From Frigidibacter albus (GTDB lineage Bacteria > Pseudomonadota > Alphaproteobacteria > Rhodobacterales > Rhodobacteraceae): DNA of 64,000 nucleotides. The notes below the pieces were generated by a model. The model saw only the letters and a list, made by a program, of their open reading frames with translations. It did not search any database and had not been told where the DNA came from. Location: contig NZ_JAAAUC010000008.1 in the NCBI RefSeq assembly GCF_009908165.1, positions 124,001-188,000 on the forward strand. The letters are read 5' to 3'. Position 1 is the first letter of the stretch; each line of letters starts with the position of its first letter. Positions 10,701 to 18,907 of this stretch are shown piece by piece. A program made the position numbers and the translations under genes.

Positions 10701-13700
10701 GGCCGGGCGACCATCGGGCGCGCCGGCCGCGGCATCGCGCGGGGCGCGGCTGCGGCCCCGGCGCCAGAGCCGAGATAGGCCAGCATCACCCGCTCCTGCG
10801 TTTCAAGGAACCGCGCCATCGTCATCTGGAACTCTGCCAGAACCTCGTCGGCTTGCAGCGGATAGCTTAGGTCTTGGTTGTCGGTGTCCATCGGCAGCAT
10901 CTCCCTGACTGGACGTGAACGGAGTCCGGGCGCGCGGGGCGCGGCCCGGCTGGGTTGCGGGCGGATCTGCGGGCGCACCGCCGCAGGTTCGGGAAAAGCA
11001 GGTTGGGCCAAAGGCGGAGCCACTTGCGCAGCGGCCATGACCTTCCGCGCCTCCACCTCCTCCAGCGTCAGCACCGGCCGCGGCGGGCTGCCCACCTGCC
11101 GCGCGCCAGAGCCGTTCAGCAGCCACATGTGCCGGCCAAGCGCCTCCGCCTCCGGCACCGGCCCGGTCAGCGGCAAGGCCGTGCAGCCGCGCCCGGCGAA
11201 CAGGCGCGCCAGATCCAGCGCCGCGCCCTCGGCCAGCAGCGCGCCGATGCCGGACAGCAAGCCACGCAAACCGCCCGCCTCGTCATCCGTGGTGATCGCG
11301 CGGTGCGGGGCAGCGCCAAGGATCTGCCGCACCATCGTGGTATGGGCGGACTTCGGCCCCAGGCTCAGGAACACCCGCGCGCCATCGGCATGCATCTGCT
11401 CCACCTGCCGCACGAATTCGACCGGAGAGGCCAATTGCGACGACAGCGTTTCGCAAATCGCCACCGCCCCCGCCGGATAGGCCGCCGCGGTCTTGTTGGC
11501 ATAGACGGCAAAGCGCGCCGGGTGCAGGTCCATCCCCGCGATAAAGCCCGCCAGTCGCGCCTGCGCCGGTGCCACGATCGGCGAGTGGAACGCAGCCCCC
11601 ACCTGCAAGGCGCGCAGCGGGATGCCCGCCGCCTCGGCCCGGCGCGCGGCCTCGGCCAGCCCTTCGCGGCTGCCCGACAGGATGCTTTGCTCGGGCGCGT
11701 TATGGTTGGCGACGCAGACGCCGTCGATCCCCTCGATCAGCGCCTCGAGCACGTCGCGGGGCGCGCGGGCCGCGGCCATGCTGCCCAGATCGCCGCCCGC
11801 CCCCGCCTCGACCATGAAGCGGCCGCGGGCGCGGCTGACGCGGAACAGATCGGCCCGGCTGAACACCCCCGCCGCATGCAGCGCAACGAACTCACCATAG
11901 CTGTGCCCGGCCGCCATATCGGGCCGCAGGCCCATGCCCGACAGCAGCGACCACAGCCCCGCCTCCACCGCACCCAAGGCCGGCTGCGCCACATCGGTCG
12001 CGGTCAGCGCCGCGGCGGCGGCCTTTTGCGCCGCGTCGTCATAGGCCCCGGCGGGAAGGATCGCGCGGGACAGTGGGAAGCCCAGCACCGCATCCGCCTC
12101 GGCCAGACTGTCCCCCAGCTCGGGGAACAGCGCCGCCACCTCGGCCATCATCTCGGGATACTGGCTGCCCTGCCCCGGGAAGATCAGCGCCAGCTTGCCA
12201 CCATTCGCCAGCAGCGGCGCATCGCTGAACGCGGCCCCCGGCGGCAGCGGGCTTGCAGCGTCAGCCAGATGCGCGGCCAGTGCCGCCACCCGCGCCGCCA
12301 GCGGCTCGCTCCGCGACACGGTCAGCGCGGCGGTGAGGGTACCGGGCCGTGCCGCCTCGGCCAGCGAGAAGGCGAGGTCGGCCAAAGCCGGCTCCCATCC
12401 CGCCGCCAGCCGATCCGCCAGCGCCTGCACCTCGGCGGCCAGCGCCGCCCGGCTGCGCCCGCGCCAGACCAGCAGTTCCTGCCCCCAGCGGCGGCGGGGT
12501 GACGGCGCCAGCGCCGGGATCGCCCGCTTGGCCCCATATTCCTCCATCGCCACATGGAAATTGGTGCCGCCAAAGCCGAAGGCCGAGACGGAGGCGCGCC
12601 GCGGCAGCCCCTCCACCGTAACCCAGGGCCGCGGCCGGTCCACCAGATAGAGCGGGATCGCCGGCTCGTTCAGGCGCGCATTCGGCGCCCCGCGCCGGCC
12701 ATGCGGCGGCAGCACGCCGTGATGACAGGCCAGCGCCGCCTTGATCAGCCCGGCAATCCCCGCCGCGGCCTTGGTATGGCCGATCAGGGTTTTCACCGAG
12801 CCGATGGCCGACGCCTTCGGCCCCGCCCCCGCCTCGGTCAGCAGCCGGGTCACCGTCGTCATTTCGGAAATGTCGCCCGCCACGGTGCCCGTGCCATGCG
12901 CCTCGAACAGGCCTACCGTCGCCGGGGAATAGCCGGCCATGTCATAGGCACGGCTCAGCGCCCGGATCTGGCCGTCCGGGTGCGGCGCGGTCATCGACTT
13001 TGCCTTGCCGTCGCTGGATCCGCCGACGCCCTTGATCACCGCATAGATCTTGTCGCCATCTCGTTCGGCATCCGCCAGCCGCTTCAGCGCCACCATCGCG
13101 AGGCCCTCGGAGATCACGATCCCGTCGGCGCCCGCCTCGAAGCTGGAGCTGCGCCCGCGGGGGCTCAGCGCCCGGGTCTTGGAGAAGCAGAGGTACCCGA
13201 ACGGCCCCTGCACCGTGTCGATGCCCCCCGCCAGCACCATGTCGGACCGGCCCGTCTCCAGCTCCAGCACCGCCTGATAGACGGCGGCGAGGCTCGAGGC
13301 GCAGGCGGCATCGACGGTGAAGTTCACCCCGCCGAAATCCAGCCGGTTCGCCGCGCGCCCGGCGGCGACGTTGAGCAAGATCCCGGCAAAGCTGTCCTCG
13401 GTCCAGCTTGGCAGGCGGCTGGCGGCATCCGCATCCAGCGCGCCCATGAAGCGCGGCAATTCGGACCGCACCGCATATTGCGCCCCCACATCCCCCGCCC
13501 CGCCCGAGGCACCCAGGATGATCGAGGTGCGCAGCCGCGGCAGGCCCGGCGCGTCCTTGCCGTCCAGCCCCGCATCCTCCAGCGTGCGCCGCGCCACCTC
13601 CAGCGTCATCAGCTGCAACGGGTCCAGCGCAGGCAGCGACCGCGGCGGGATGCCATAGCGCATCGGATCGAACGGCATGTCCTTGAGGAAGCCGCCCCAG

Positions 13701-15934
13701 CGGGAGTAGATCTTGTCGGGCGCCGAGGGGTCGGCGTCGAAGTACAGCCGCCAGTCCCAGCGATGGCGCGGGATCTCGGTGATCGCATCGACAGAGTCGA
13801 GCAGGTTCTCCCAATACTCCGCCACCGTCTCGGCGCCGGGCAGCACCGCGCCAAGGCCGACGATGGCGATGTCGGCGGGGCGGTCCGCGGCCACTGTGGC
13901 GGGCACCGGCGCGGCGCGGGCAGCGCCCAGCATCTCGGCCGAGCCTTCACACACGGCCCCGTGCAACGCGGCAATGGTGGTGACCTTGTCCCGCAGCATC
14001 GCCGCCTGGCCGATCATGTACATGCCTTCCTGCGCCTGCCGACGCGCGGGCACGGTCTTCAGCACATCCCCCGCCCGCTCCGTCGCTTTGGACGCGATGC
14101 GCAGGCGGCCAAGCGTCAGCTCCTCCAGCGCCTCGCGCATATCCTCGCCGCCGGTGCCATCGGCCTGCAGCGCGCGGCGGCGGGCGGCGAATTCCTCGGC
14201 AAAGGGGCTCATCGCGGCGCGGCTGGCATGGCCGGGGCCGGTTTCCAGCGTCACCGTCTCCTGGCAATCCAGCAGCACCTTCTGGAAGGTCTGCACGATG
14301 CTGCCGGCGCTGACCGCCTCTTCGGTGAAGAGATAGGCGGTGCCCATCAGCATCCCGACCCTGATGCCGCGTTCGGCCAACGGCGCCGCCAGCGCCGCCA
14401 CCATCGCGGCCGAGCGCGCATCATGGATCCCGCCCGCGAACAGCACGCAGATTTCCGAGGCCTGCACCGGGTCGGTCACGCTGTCCAGCAGGGTACGCAC
14501 CATCGCGTCCCACAGCACGAGGCTGGACATCGGCCCGACATGGCCGCCGCATTCGCGCCCCTCGAAGACGAAGCGCCGGGCGCCCTGTTCCAGGAACATC
14601 GCCAGCAGCCGCGGCGAGGGCACATGCAGATAGCTCGGGATGCCGTCCGCCTCGAGCGCGCGGGCCTGATCGGGGCGCCCACCAGCGATCAGTGCAAAGC
14701 CGGGGCCGTGGCGCAGCGCCACCTCCACCTGCGCGCGGATCAGGGACGAGGGCGCAAAGCCCAGCAGACCCACGCCCCAGGCGCGCCCCGCCAGCCGCTG
14801 CGCTGTCTCGGCCAGCAGGGTGTCGGCCTGTTCGGGGCGCATCAGCGCCAGCGCCACCATCGGCAGCGCCCCGCCCTCGGCCACGGCCTGCGCAAAGGCG
14901 GCGGTGTCGGAGACGCGGGTCATCGGGCCCTGCACCAGCGGCCAGCGGGTGCCATGCGGCGCGGCGACGCCCTGCCCCGCGCCCCAGACCGGATGCGCGG
15001 CAGCGCGGGCCACGGCGGCGGCGCTGCCATCTTGCAGGGCGCGCGCGAGCCGGCCGAGGCTGCCGAAGCGGGCGGCAAGATCGGGGGCAAAGGCCGCGGC
15101 CTGCCCCAGCGGAGCAATCTGGCCCGCGGCCATGTCCCAGCCAAAGGCGGCGCGGCCTTCGCTTTCGCCCTGCGCCAGCGCGGTGCGCAGCGTGGCCCCC
15201 GCGCGGCTGCCGGGCTGTTCCATCCCGCGCCACTGCACGCCGCCCGCGCCCTCGACCAGCAGCGTTTCCGCCCCGGTCATCCGCGCCAGCACCGGCGCGA
15301 TCCGCGGGCCAAGCGCGCTTTCGCGCAGCATCAGGCATTGATCGTCCAGCACCACGCCCGCAGCCCCGCCCGCGCGCAGCGCGCCCGCCGATTGCAGCCC
15401 GACGCCGCCGCGCACGAAAACCGGCCCAGCCGGGCCCGCCGCCATCGCCTGTTGCAGCAAGATGAAGGCCGTCGCCTCGCCAACGCGGCCGCCCGCCTCA
15501 TGCCCCTTCAGGACCAGCCCCTCGGCGGCCAGCGGCCCGGCCAGTCGGTCATCCCAGCGGATCGCCTCGGGCAGCAGCCGCACGCCCGCCGCCCGGATCG
15601 CCGCGACAGCCTCGGGCGCGGCCAGCGCCGCCTCGGCCTCCAGCACGACCACCGACAGCCCGCGCGGGCCAAAGCGCCCCGCCAGATCCAGCGCGAGGCC
15701 CGCATCGGCCAGCTTGACGCCAAAGCCGCCCGCGGTGGCCCCCGCCAGCGCCTCCAGCCCCGCCTCGATCGCGCCCGCAGGCAGCGGCAGTTCGGCGTTG
15801 AACAGGCCAAGATGACCGGCGCGGCAGGCGGCAATGGCAAGCGCCGCATCCGCCGAGCCTGCGGGGGTCAGCACGAGGATCGCAAACTCGGGGCCTGCAA
15901 ACCCGGCGGTTGCGAAGTCGGGGGCCTGTGCCAT
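7763..15934 (-). CDS. iterative type I PKS / PUFA-synthase-like megasynthase: NMO(PfaD-like)x2-KS-AT-ACP-KR-DH
   Basis: A 2723-aa protein. Residues ~10-300 and ~320-650 are two nitronate-monooxygenase/PfaD-like FMN-barrel segments; the second has 'QGPMTRVSD' (~334) and 'ECGGHVGP' (~460), suggesting enoyl reduction. KS ~685-1120 has Cys878 in 'DAACASS', 'EAHGTG' and 'SVKTLIGHTKAAAG'. AT ~1245-1560 has 'FPGQGSQYPEM' and Ser1345 in 'GHSYGE'. After a Pro/Ala linker comes a single ACP with Ser1835 in 'LGIDSIKRVEI', the form typical of PUFA synthases. KR ~2110-2370 has 'GGARGI' and Tyr2310. DH ~2420-2700 has 'EHRIGAVPVLP' and 'LLDAAAQ'. No thioesterase or methyltransferase is seen. The ATG at 15934 follows AGGAG; a GTG at 15961 is the alternative start. 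The stop overlaps the next synthase gene by 4 nt. Confidence 0.88.
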   Translation of the reverse strand: MAQAPDFATAGFAGPEFAILVLTPAGSADAALAIAACRAGHLGLFNAELPLPAGAIEAGLEALAGATAGGFGVKLADAGLALDLAGRFGPRGLSVVVLEAEAALAAPEAVAAIRAAGVRLLPEAIRWDDRLAGPLAAEGLVLKGHEAGGRVGEATAFILLQQAMAAGPAGPVFVRGGVGLQSAGALRAGGAAGVVLDDQCLMLRESALGPRIAPVLARMTGAETLLVEGAGGVQWRGMEQPGSRAGATLRTALAQGESEGRAAFGWDMAAGQIAPLGQAAAFAPDLAARFGSLGRLARALQDGSAAAVARAAAHPVWGAGQGVAAPHGTRWPLVQGPMTRVSDTAAFAQAVAEGGALPMVALALMRPEQADTLLAETAQRLAGRAWGVGLLGFAPSSLIRAQVEVALRHGPGFALIAGGRPDQARALEADGIPSYLHVPSPRLLAMFLEQGARRFVFEGRECGGHVGPMSSLVLWDAMVRTLLDSVTDPVQASEICVLFAGGIHDARSAAMVAALAAPLAERGIRVGMLMGTAYLFTEEAVSAGSIVQTFQKVLLDCQETVTLETGPGHASRAAMSPFAEEFAARRRALQADGTGGEDMREALEELTLGRLRIASKATERAGDVLKTVPARRQAQEGMYMIGQAAMLRDKVTTIAALHGAVCEGSAEMLGAARAAPVPATVAADRPADIAIVGLGAVLPGAETVAEYWENLLDSVDAITEIPRHRWDWRLYFDADPSAPDKIYSRWGGFLKDMPFDPMRYGIPPRSLPALDPLQLMTLEVARRTLEDAGLDGKDAPGLPRLRTSIILGASGGAGDVGAQYAVRSELPRFMGALDADAASRLPSWTEDSFAGILLNVAAGRAANRLDFGGVNFTVDAACASSLAAVYQAVLELETGRSDMVLAGGIDTVQGPFGYLCFSKTRALSPRGRSSSFEAGADGIVISEGLAMVALKRLADAERDGDKIYAVIKGVGGSSDGKAKSMTAPHPDGQIRALSRAYDMAGYSPATVGLFEAHGTGTVAGDISEMTTVTRLLTEAGAGPKASAIGSVKTLIGHTKAAAGIAGLIKAALACHHGVLPPHGRRGAPNARLNEPAIPLYLVDRPRPWVTVEGLPRRASVSAFGFGGTNFHVAMEEYGAKRAIPALAPSPRRRWGQELLVWRGRSRAALAAEVQALADRLAAGWEPALADLAFSLAEAARPGTLTAALTVSRSEPLAARVAALAAHLADAASPLPPGAAFSDAPLLANGGKLALIFPGQGSQYPEMMAEVAALFPELGDSLAEADAVLGFPLSRAILPAGAYDDAAQKAAAAALTATDVAQPALGAVEAGLWSLLSGMGLRPDMAAGHSYGEFVALHAAGVFSRADLFRVSRARGRFMVEAGAGGDLGSMAAARAPRDVLEALIEGIDGVCVANHNAPEQSILSGSREGLAEAARRAEAAGIPLRALQVGAAFHSPIVAPAQARLAGFIAGMDLHPARFAVYANKTAAAYPAGAVAICETLSSQLASPVEFVRQVEQMHADGARVFLSLGPKSAHTTMVRQILGAAPHRAITTDDEAGGLRGLLSGIGALLAEGAALDLARLFAGRGCTALPLTGPVPEAEALGRHMWLLNGSGARQVGSPPRPVLTLEEVEARKVMAAAQVAPPLAQPAFPEPAAVRPQIRPQPSRAAPRAPGLRSRPVREMLPMDTDNQDLSYPLQADEVLAEFQMTMARFLETQERVMLAYLGSGAGAAAAPRAMPRPARPMVARPAPVMAMPAPVAPVAAAAPAPVPASQPVAAPAPAPAPVVASAPIQVPTASAGLDRAGIAALLLDIVQDRTGYPADMLGMDQGIEADLGIDSIKRVEIIGALLKGLPGPQASAAQPMGETLNEQKTLGAIVEKLAAHLAGGAPAGAQGVVHGPFDLAAAGNAGEGARPPRYVMRAEAEALPAGPALPAGRYLVTEGRGGLAAALAGKIAAAGGTPVVLSAEAACEAEGPFAGLVHLAPTAAVPVALDGDWLAALEVEKSAYRVVRAHAEGLRQGRMVFASVMGGSFGRRGETGMLLAGGCTGLAKSLREEWPASRAKAIDLDPALTDEALAQVLMEELAAPYGRQEAGYPGGRRMVFRSVAADPADAARELPPGAVILATGGARGITAEILRPFAAAGCRLVLIGRTPLPGPEPEATAALTDTSALRQALMAEARATGEAVTPASIERALAGLMRDREIRANLADLQAAGATLDYLALDMADAAAVRAAVADIAARLGPVHGVIHGAGVIEDRRITDKTPDSWDRVVQPKVIGALALAAALDTAPPAFFALFASVAGRYGNSGQTDYAHANELLNRLAAQLARRWPACHPVAVNWGPWEGTRHGAGMVSDAVRAKFEAQEVTLVAPEGGAAAFFDEILRGPRDCTEVVLGAGPWEKHEAERAGMPEAPRSRWPLLPGAQQAPAAKGGTAIRRRLDVGADPWLGEHRIGAVPVLPLAVAAEMCAEAAAEIWSDWTVTGLADLRLLNGLRLEGDAPCEIDLVAQGSEHADATGFAARVELRETGNLPRAHYRASVRMVPSALQATDPEALALAQDILAHPVACSPVPAGRAYREMLFHGPSYQLLKVLEGLDAGGARAEVRPSRAADFGGGAWLFDPGLLDAAAQLAWVWSIHARGQPALPNAIGRATKLGTGAARRMVMRLHPGLGPAEVRADVAIADAAGQPLLLLEALEATSDAGLARFCGWGGEILADIALPKQEAAE

Positions 15935-16002
15935 GCGCGTCTCCTGTTCCTTGGGGGGCACCGGCCCGCCTGCAACCAGCGGGCCGCGCGCCGAAGGGTG
16001 TG

Positions 16003-16761
16003 TCAGCCGTCCGAGTCGGGCGTGCCGTCCATCCCGGTTTGGCTCTCGGGGGGGGCGGTGTCCGGTTTCGGCGCGGCATCGAGGTCGGTCAGCCGCGCCT
16101 GCAGTTTTTCGATGCGCTCTTGCAGGAAGGCGCGCAGAGCCTCGGGATCGCGCACCGCGCCAGCCCCACCTGCACCCGCGGCGAGCCCCGCACCCAGACC
16201 GGCCCCCAGACCTGCCCCCGCACCGCCAGCACCGCCCGCCGCGCCGCCCAGCCGTTCGGCCAGAAGCTTGCGCAGCATCGGTCGGCCCTGCCCGCCCGCA
16301 GCGCCAGCGCCCAGACCGGCACCGCCCAGACCGGCCGCGCCCAGCGCCGGACCCGCCGCGCCGCCAGCCGCCGCCCGCGCCGCCATGATCTCGCGCAGCT
16401 TGCCGCCGCCGCCCGCAGCGCCAAGACCGGCACCAAGGCCAGCCCCGGCGCCGGCACCGCCGGCTGCGGCCCGCGCTTCCAGGATCTCGCGCAGCTTGCC
16501 ACCGCCCGCGCCGCCCGCAGCGCCCAGTCCGGCGCCCAGTCCGGCGCCAAGTCCGGCACCAAGTCCGGCACCAAGCCCGCCTCCCGCGCCACCGGCCGCG
16601 GCCCTTGCTGCCAGCAACTCACGCAGCTTGCCGCCACCCCCGGCGCCCAATCCGGCGCCCGGCTGTGCCAGCGGTTGCATCGGCTTGCCTTCGGCCGTGC
16701 CACGCAGGGCGCGCAGGCGCTTGAGCGCCTCCAGCCGCTTGTCCTCTTCTGACTCAGACAT
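16003..16761 (-). CDS. Gly/Ala-rich repeat protein with KLRE(L/I) modules
   Basis: A 252-aa low-complexity protein unlike any family I recognise. The charged N-terminal helix (residues 5-21) is followed by four modules: 'KLRELLAARAAAGGA' (45-59), 'KLREILEARAAAGGA' (89-103), 'KLREIMAARAAAGGA' (121-135) and a divergent 'MLRKLLAERLGG' (162-173). They are separated by runs of GLGA/GAG. The C-terminus has a charged helix (about 205-227) that could form a coiled coil, then an acidic Pro-rich tail. No signal peptide or membrane segment. The start at MSESEED is chosen over an ATG 27 codons upstream because an AAGGGG element precedes it. It lies 68 nt before the megasynthase start; a scaffold or anchoring role is only a guess. 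Confidence 0.6.
   Translation of the reverse strand: MSESEEDKRLEALKRLRALRGTAEGKPMQPLAQPGAGLGAGGGGKLRELLAARAAAGGAGGGLGAGLGAGLGAGLGAGLGAAGGAGGGKLREILEARAAAGGAGAGAGLGAGLGAAGGGGKLREIMAARAAAGGAAGPALGAAGLGGAGLGAGAAGGQGRPMLRKLLAERLGGAAGGAGGAGAGLGAGLGAGLAAGAGGAGAVRDPEALRAFLQERIEKLQARLTDLDAAPKPDTAPPESQTGMDGTPDSDG
16519..16578. repeat. 12-nt tandem repeat encoding GLGA
   Basis: Five consecutive 12-nt units (consensus ggcgcccagtcc / ggcaccaagtcc on the + strand) encode G-L-G-A on the minus strand, inside the Gly/Ala-rich gene. Neighbouring units are nearly identical at the DNA level, so copy number could change by slippage without shifting the frame. Confidence 0.8.
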
Positions 16762-16863
16762 GTCTTGCCCCTTCTGCCGGGACGGCCCGCCGGCCGGTCC
16801 CTGTTCCACCCAGTCCGCCTTGCCTGCCCGGCCCGCACCCATAACGGTCCAGGGCAGGTCCTT

Positions 16864-17724
16864 TCAGAACACGCTCGCCTTGCGCGGCCGCAGCCCTTCG
16901 ACGAACGGCACCTCGAACACCTTGGGATGCATCACCGGGCCATGGCCGAAGAACCCGTCCTCGCCAAAGGCCTCGCCGTGATCGCCCATGATCATGAACC
17001 AGGTATCGGGCGGCGCCTTGTCGAACAGCGCCCCCAGCAGCCCGTCGAGATATTCGACGCAAGCAATCTGCTGGGCGTGCAGGCCCTTGAGCAGGTCCGA
17101 AGCAAAGAAGGTCTCGGCATCCATGTCGCTGCCCTTCTGGGCCATGCCGCCGGCATCGCCGCCCGCCGCCAGCGTCTTGGCGACGCCATGCAGGCCCGAG
17201 ATGTGGGGCAATTCGTTGTCCCGCAGCATGTAGGGGTAATGGGTTTCGCCAAGGTTGAAGAAATGAAAGCTGGGCTGGTCGCGGCTGAAGCCGATCTCGT
17301 CGACCATGCCCTTGAAATCGTTGTGATCCGGCATCAGCCGATAATCGTCGAAGGCGTTGTTCAGCACCGTGAACGGATTCAGCACCGGCATCGAGACGCG
17401 CGCCACGGTGCGATAGCCATGCTTCTTCAGCATCCCGGCCAGCGACAGCTGCGGCAGGAAGGTCTCGAACCGCAGGTCGGGAATATCCAGCCGGTCGCTC
17501 CAGCGCCGGAAATCGTTCTTGTAGACATCCGAGGCATAGACATGCGCGGGCGAGCTGTGCGGCACCAGCCCCATCAGGAAGGTATAATGCGACGGCGCCG
17601 TCCAGGAGGCATAGGAAAAGCGCTGCTCCAGCTCGCCCAGCTTGGCCAGATTGGGGGCCTTTGCGGCGCGGGCGCTGTCGAAACGGCAGCTGTCATAGGT
17701 TATGAAAATAAGATTGCGGGGCAT
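16864..17724 (-). CDS. alkaline-phosphatase/sulfatase-superfamily enzyme lacking the formylglycine Cys
   Basis: A 286-aa protein. It begins 'NLIFITYDSCRFD', the first metal-binding strand of the alkaline-phosphatase superfamily. Near residues 43-56 it has 'ASWTAPSHYTFLMG', the nucleophile region, and it ends with 'MIMGDHGEAFGEDGFFGHG', which carries the DH metal ligands. Where a sulfatase has C/S-x-P-S-R, this protein has T-A-P-S-H, so the nucleophile is probably Thr, as in LtaS/EptA-type phosphotransferases, rather than formylglycine. The protein is short for the superfamily. I chose the ATG at 17724, preceded by AGGA, rather than upstream codons overlapping the TPR gene. It lies 28 nt after the TPR stop, in the synthase operon. 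Annotators may call it a sulfatase; activity is unproven. Confidence 0.68.
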   Translation of the reverse strand: MPRNLIFITYDSCRFDSARAAKAPNLAKLGELEQRFSYASWTAPSHYTFLMGLVPHSSPAHVYASDVYKNDFRRWSDRLDIPDLRFETFLPQLSLAGMLKKHGYRTVARVSMPVLNPFTVLNNAFDDYRLMPDHNDFKGMVDEIGFSRDQPSFHFFNLGETHYPYMLRDNELPHISGLHGVAKTLAAGGDAGGMAQKGSDMDAETFFASDLLKGLHAQQIACVEYLDGLLGALFDKAPPDTWFMIMGDHGEAFGEDGFFGHGPVMHPKVFEVPFVEGLRPRKASVF

Positions 17725-17752
17725 AATTTCCTGGCTTTCGGGGACAGTCTCC

Positions 17753-18907
17753 TCAGCCGGACGCGCGGTCGCGCCGTGACGCGATCCAGTCCCGGACAAG
17801 GCTTGGATTGCCGCGCACCTTCTCGGCCAGGGTGCCGGCATGGGCGGCAAGCGCCTCGGCAAGCGCCGCGGCATAGGCCTCGACCGCTTCGGCGCCCTCC
17901 GGGGGCTCCTGATCGGCAAGGGCGGCGAGATCGGGGGCGGTGTTGCGCAGTTCCGGTGCGTTCAGCACCAGCGCGCGGTAGCAGGCGGCCGCCTCATCCG
18001 GGCGGCCCATGTCGCGGTAGATGTCGCCCATCGCCTTTTGCACAAGGCCCGAGCGGCGGGCGACGCGGCCCAGCGTCATCAACTGGTCCAGCGCCTCGCG
18101 GTGCTGGCCCATGGCAGACCGGGCACGGGCGGATTTCACCGCGGCGCGCAGGTTGCCCGGCTTCAGGCGGCCCGCCTCGTCATAGCTCTGCACCGCTTCG
18201 GCATGTTGGCCAAGGCCAGCCATCGCCTCGCCCAAAGCCTGCTGCACCGCGGGCTTGTCGGGCGCCAGCAGCGCGGCATCCGTCAGCACAGACCGGGCCT
18301 CGGCAAAGCGCTTGGCCTTCAGATGCAGCAGCCCCAGCTGGTAATGCGCCAGCCACAGATCGGGCTTGAGGTCGATGACCCGCTTGTATTCCGCCTCGGC
18401 CCGCGCCGCATCGCCGGCATCGCCATGCGCCTTGGCCAGCATGATGCGCACGCCCACATCCTGCGGGCTGCGGGCGGCGGCATCGCGCAGCACCGTCATC
18501 GCCTCGCCCTCGCGTCCAGAATCCTTCAGCAGCCGCGCCATCTTGAGATAGGCAAACCCCATCGAGGGATCGAGCGCGACCGCCTCTTCATATTCGACCA
18601 GCGCCGCATCGGTCTCGCCCAGATGCTCGCGCGCCTCGGCACTGAACAGCACCGCGGGCGCCAGATCGGGCTTGATCGACAGCGCCACGTCGAAATGCTC
18701 CAGCGCCTTGTGATATTCGCCCTCGATCATGAACACCCGGCCGAGGCCGACATGAGCGATGGCGATGCGGGGATTGGCCTCGAGCAGGGCGGTGAACACA
18801 GAGCGTGCCGTTTCGGCATCGCCCTGCTGCAACGCGGCAAGCCCCGCCTGGATCTGCCCCCGGAGCAAACCTTGAATCCCGCCCGCAGCACGTTGCTCAA
18901 ACATCAT
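17753..18907 (-). CDS. TPR-repeat protein, first gene of the synthase operon
   Basis: A 384-aa protein built of about eight tetratricopeptide repeats between residues ~15 and ~290, with TPR-type 'LGRVFMIEGEYHKALEHFDVA', 'YQLGLLHLKAKRFAEA' and 'MGDIYRDMGRPDEAAACYR'-like helices. A helical C-terminal region of ~90 residues follows. No signal peptide is evident, so it is probably a cytosolic protein-interaction scaffold. Two adjacent ATG codons lie 4-7 nt after GAGG; the first is used here. It is followed at 28 nt by the phosphatase-fold gene and then by the repeat protein and the two synthases, which makes it the probable 5' end of that transcription unit. Confidence 0.75.
   Translation of the reverse strand: MMFEQRAAGGIQGLLRGQIQAGLAALQQGDAETARSVFTALLEANPRIAIAHVGLGRVFMIEGEYHKALEHFDVALSIKPDLAPAVLFSAEAREHLGETDAALVEYEEAVALDPSMGFAYLKMARLLKDSGREGEAMTVLRDAAARSPQDVGVRIMLAKAHGDAGDAARAEAEYKRVIDLKPDLWLAHYQLGLLHLKAKRFAEARSVLTDAALLAPDKPAVQQALGEAMAGLGQHAEAVQSYDEAGRLKPGNLRAAVKSARARSAMGQHREALDQLMTLGRVARRSGLVQKAMGDIYRDMGRPDEAAACYRALVLNAPELRNTAPDLAALADQEPPEGAEAVEAYAAALAEALAAHAGTLAEKVRGNPSLVRDWIASRRDRASG

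Noticed and set aside
16519-16578. Tandem 12-nt repeats considered as a CRISPR-like or origin iteron array
   Set aside because: The units are contiguous without spacers and encode GLGA in frame inside a coding sequence.
12554-16981. A very long plus-strand open frame (about 1475 codons) opposite the megasynthase gene
   Set aside because: It is rich in R/P/H/G/Q with no domain, as expected from the antisense frame of GC-rich coding DNA. The minus strand carries clear KS, AT, ACP, KR and DH motifs.
16864-17919. Longer start (17919) for the phosphatase-fold gene
   Set aside because: It would overlap the TPR gene by ~165 nt and add an Arg/Pro-rich stretch; ATG 17724 has a good site and gives the conserved first strand.
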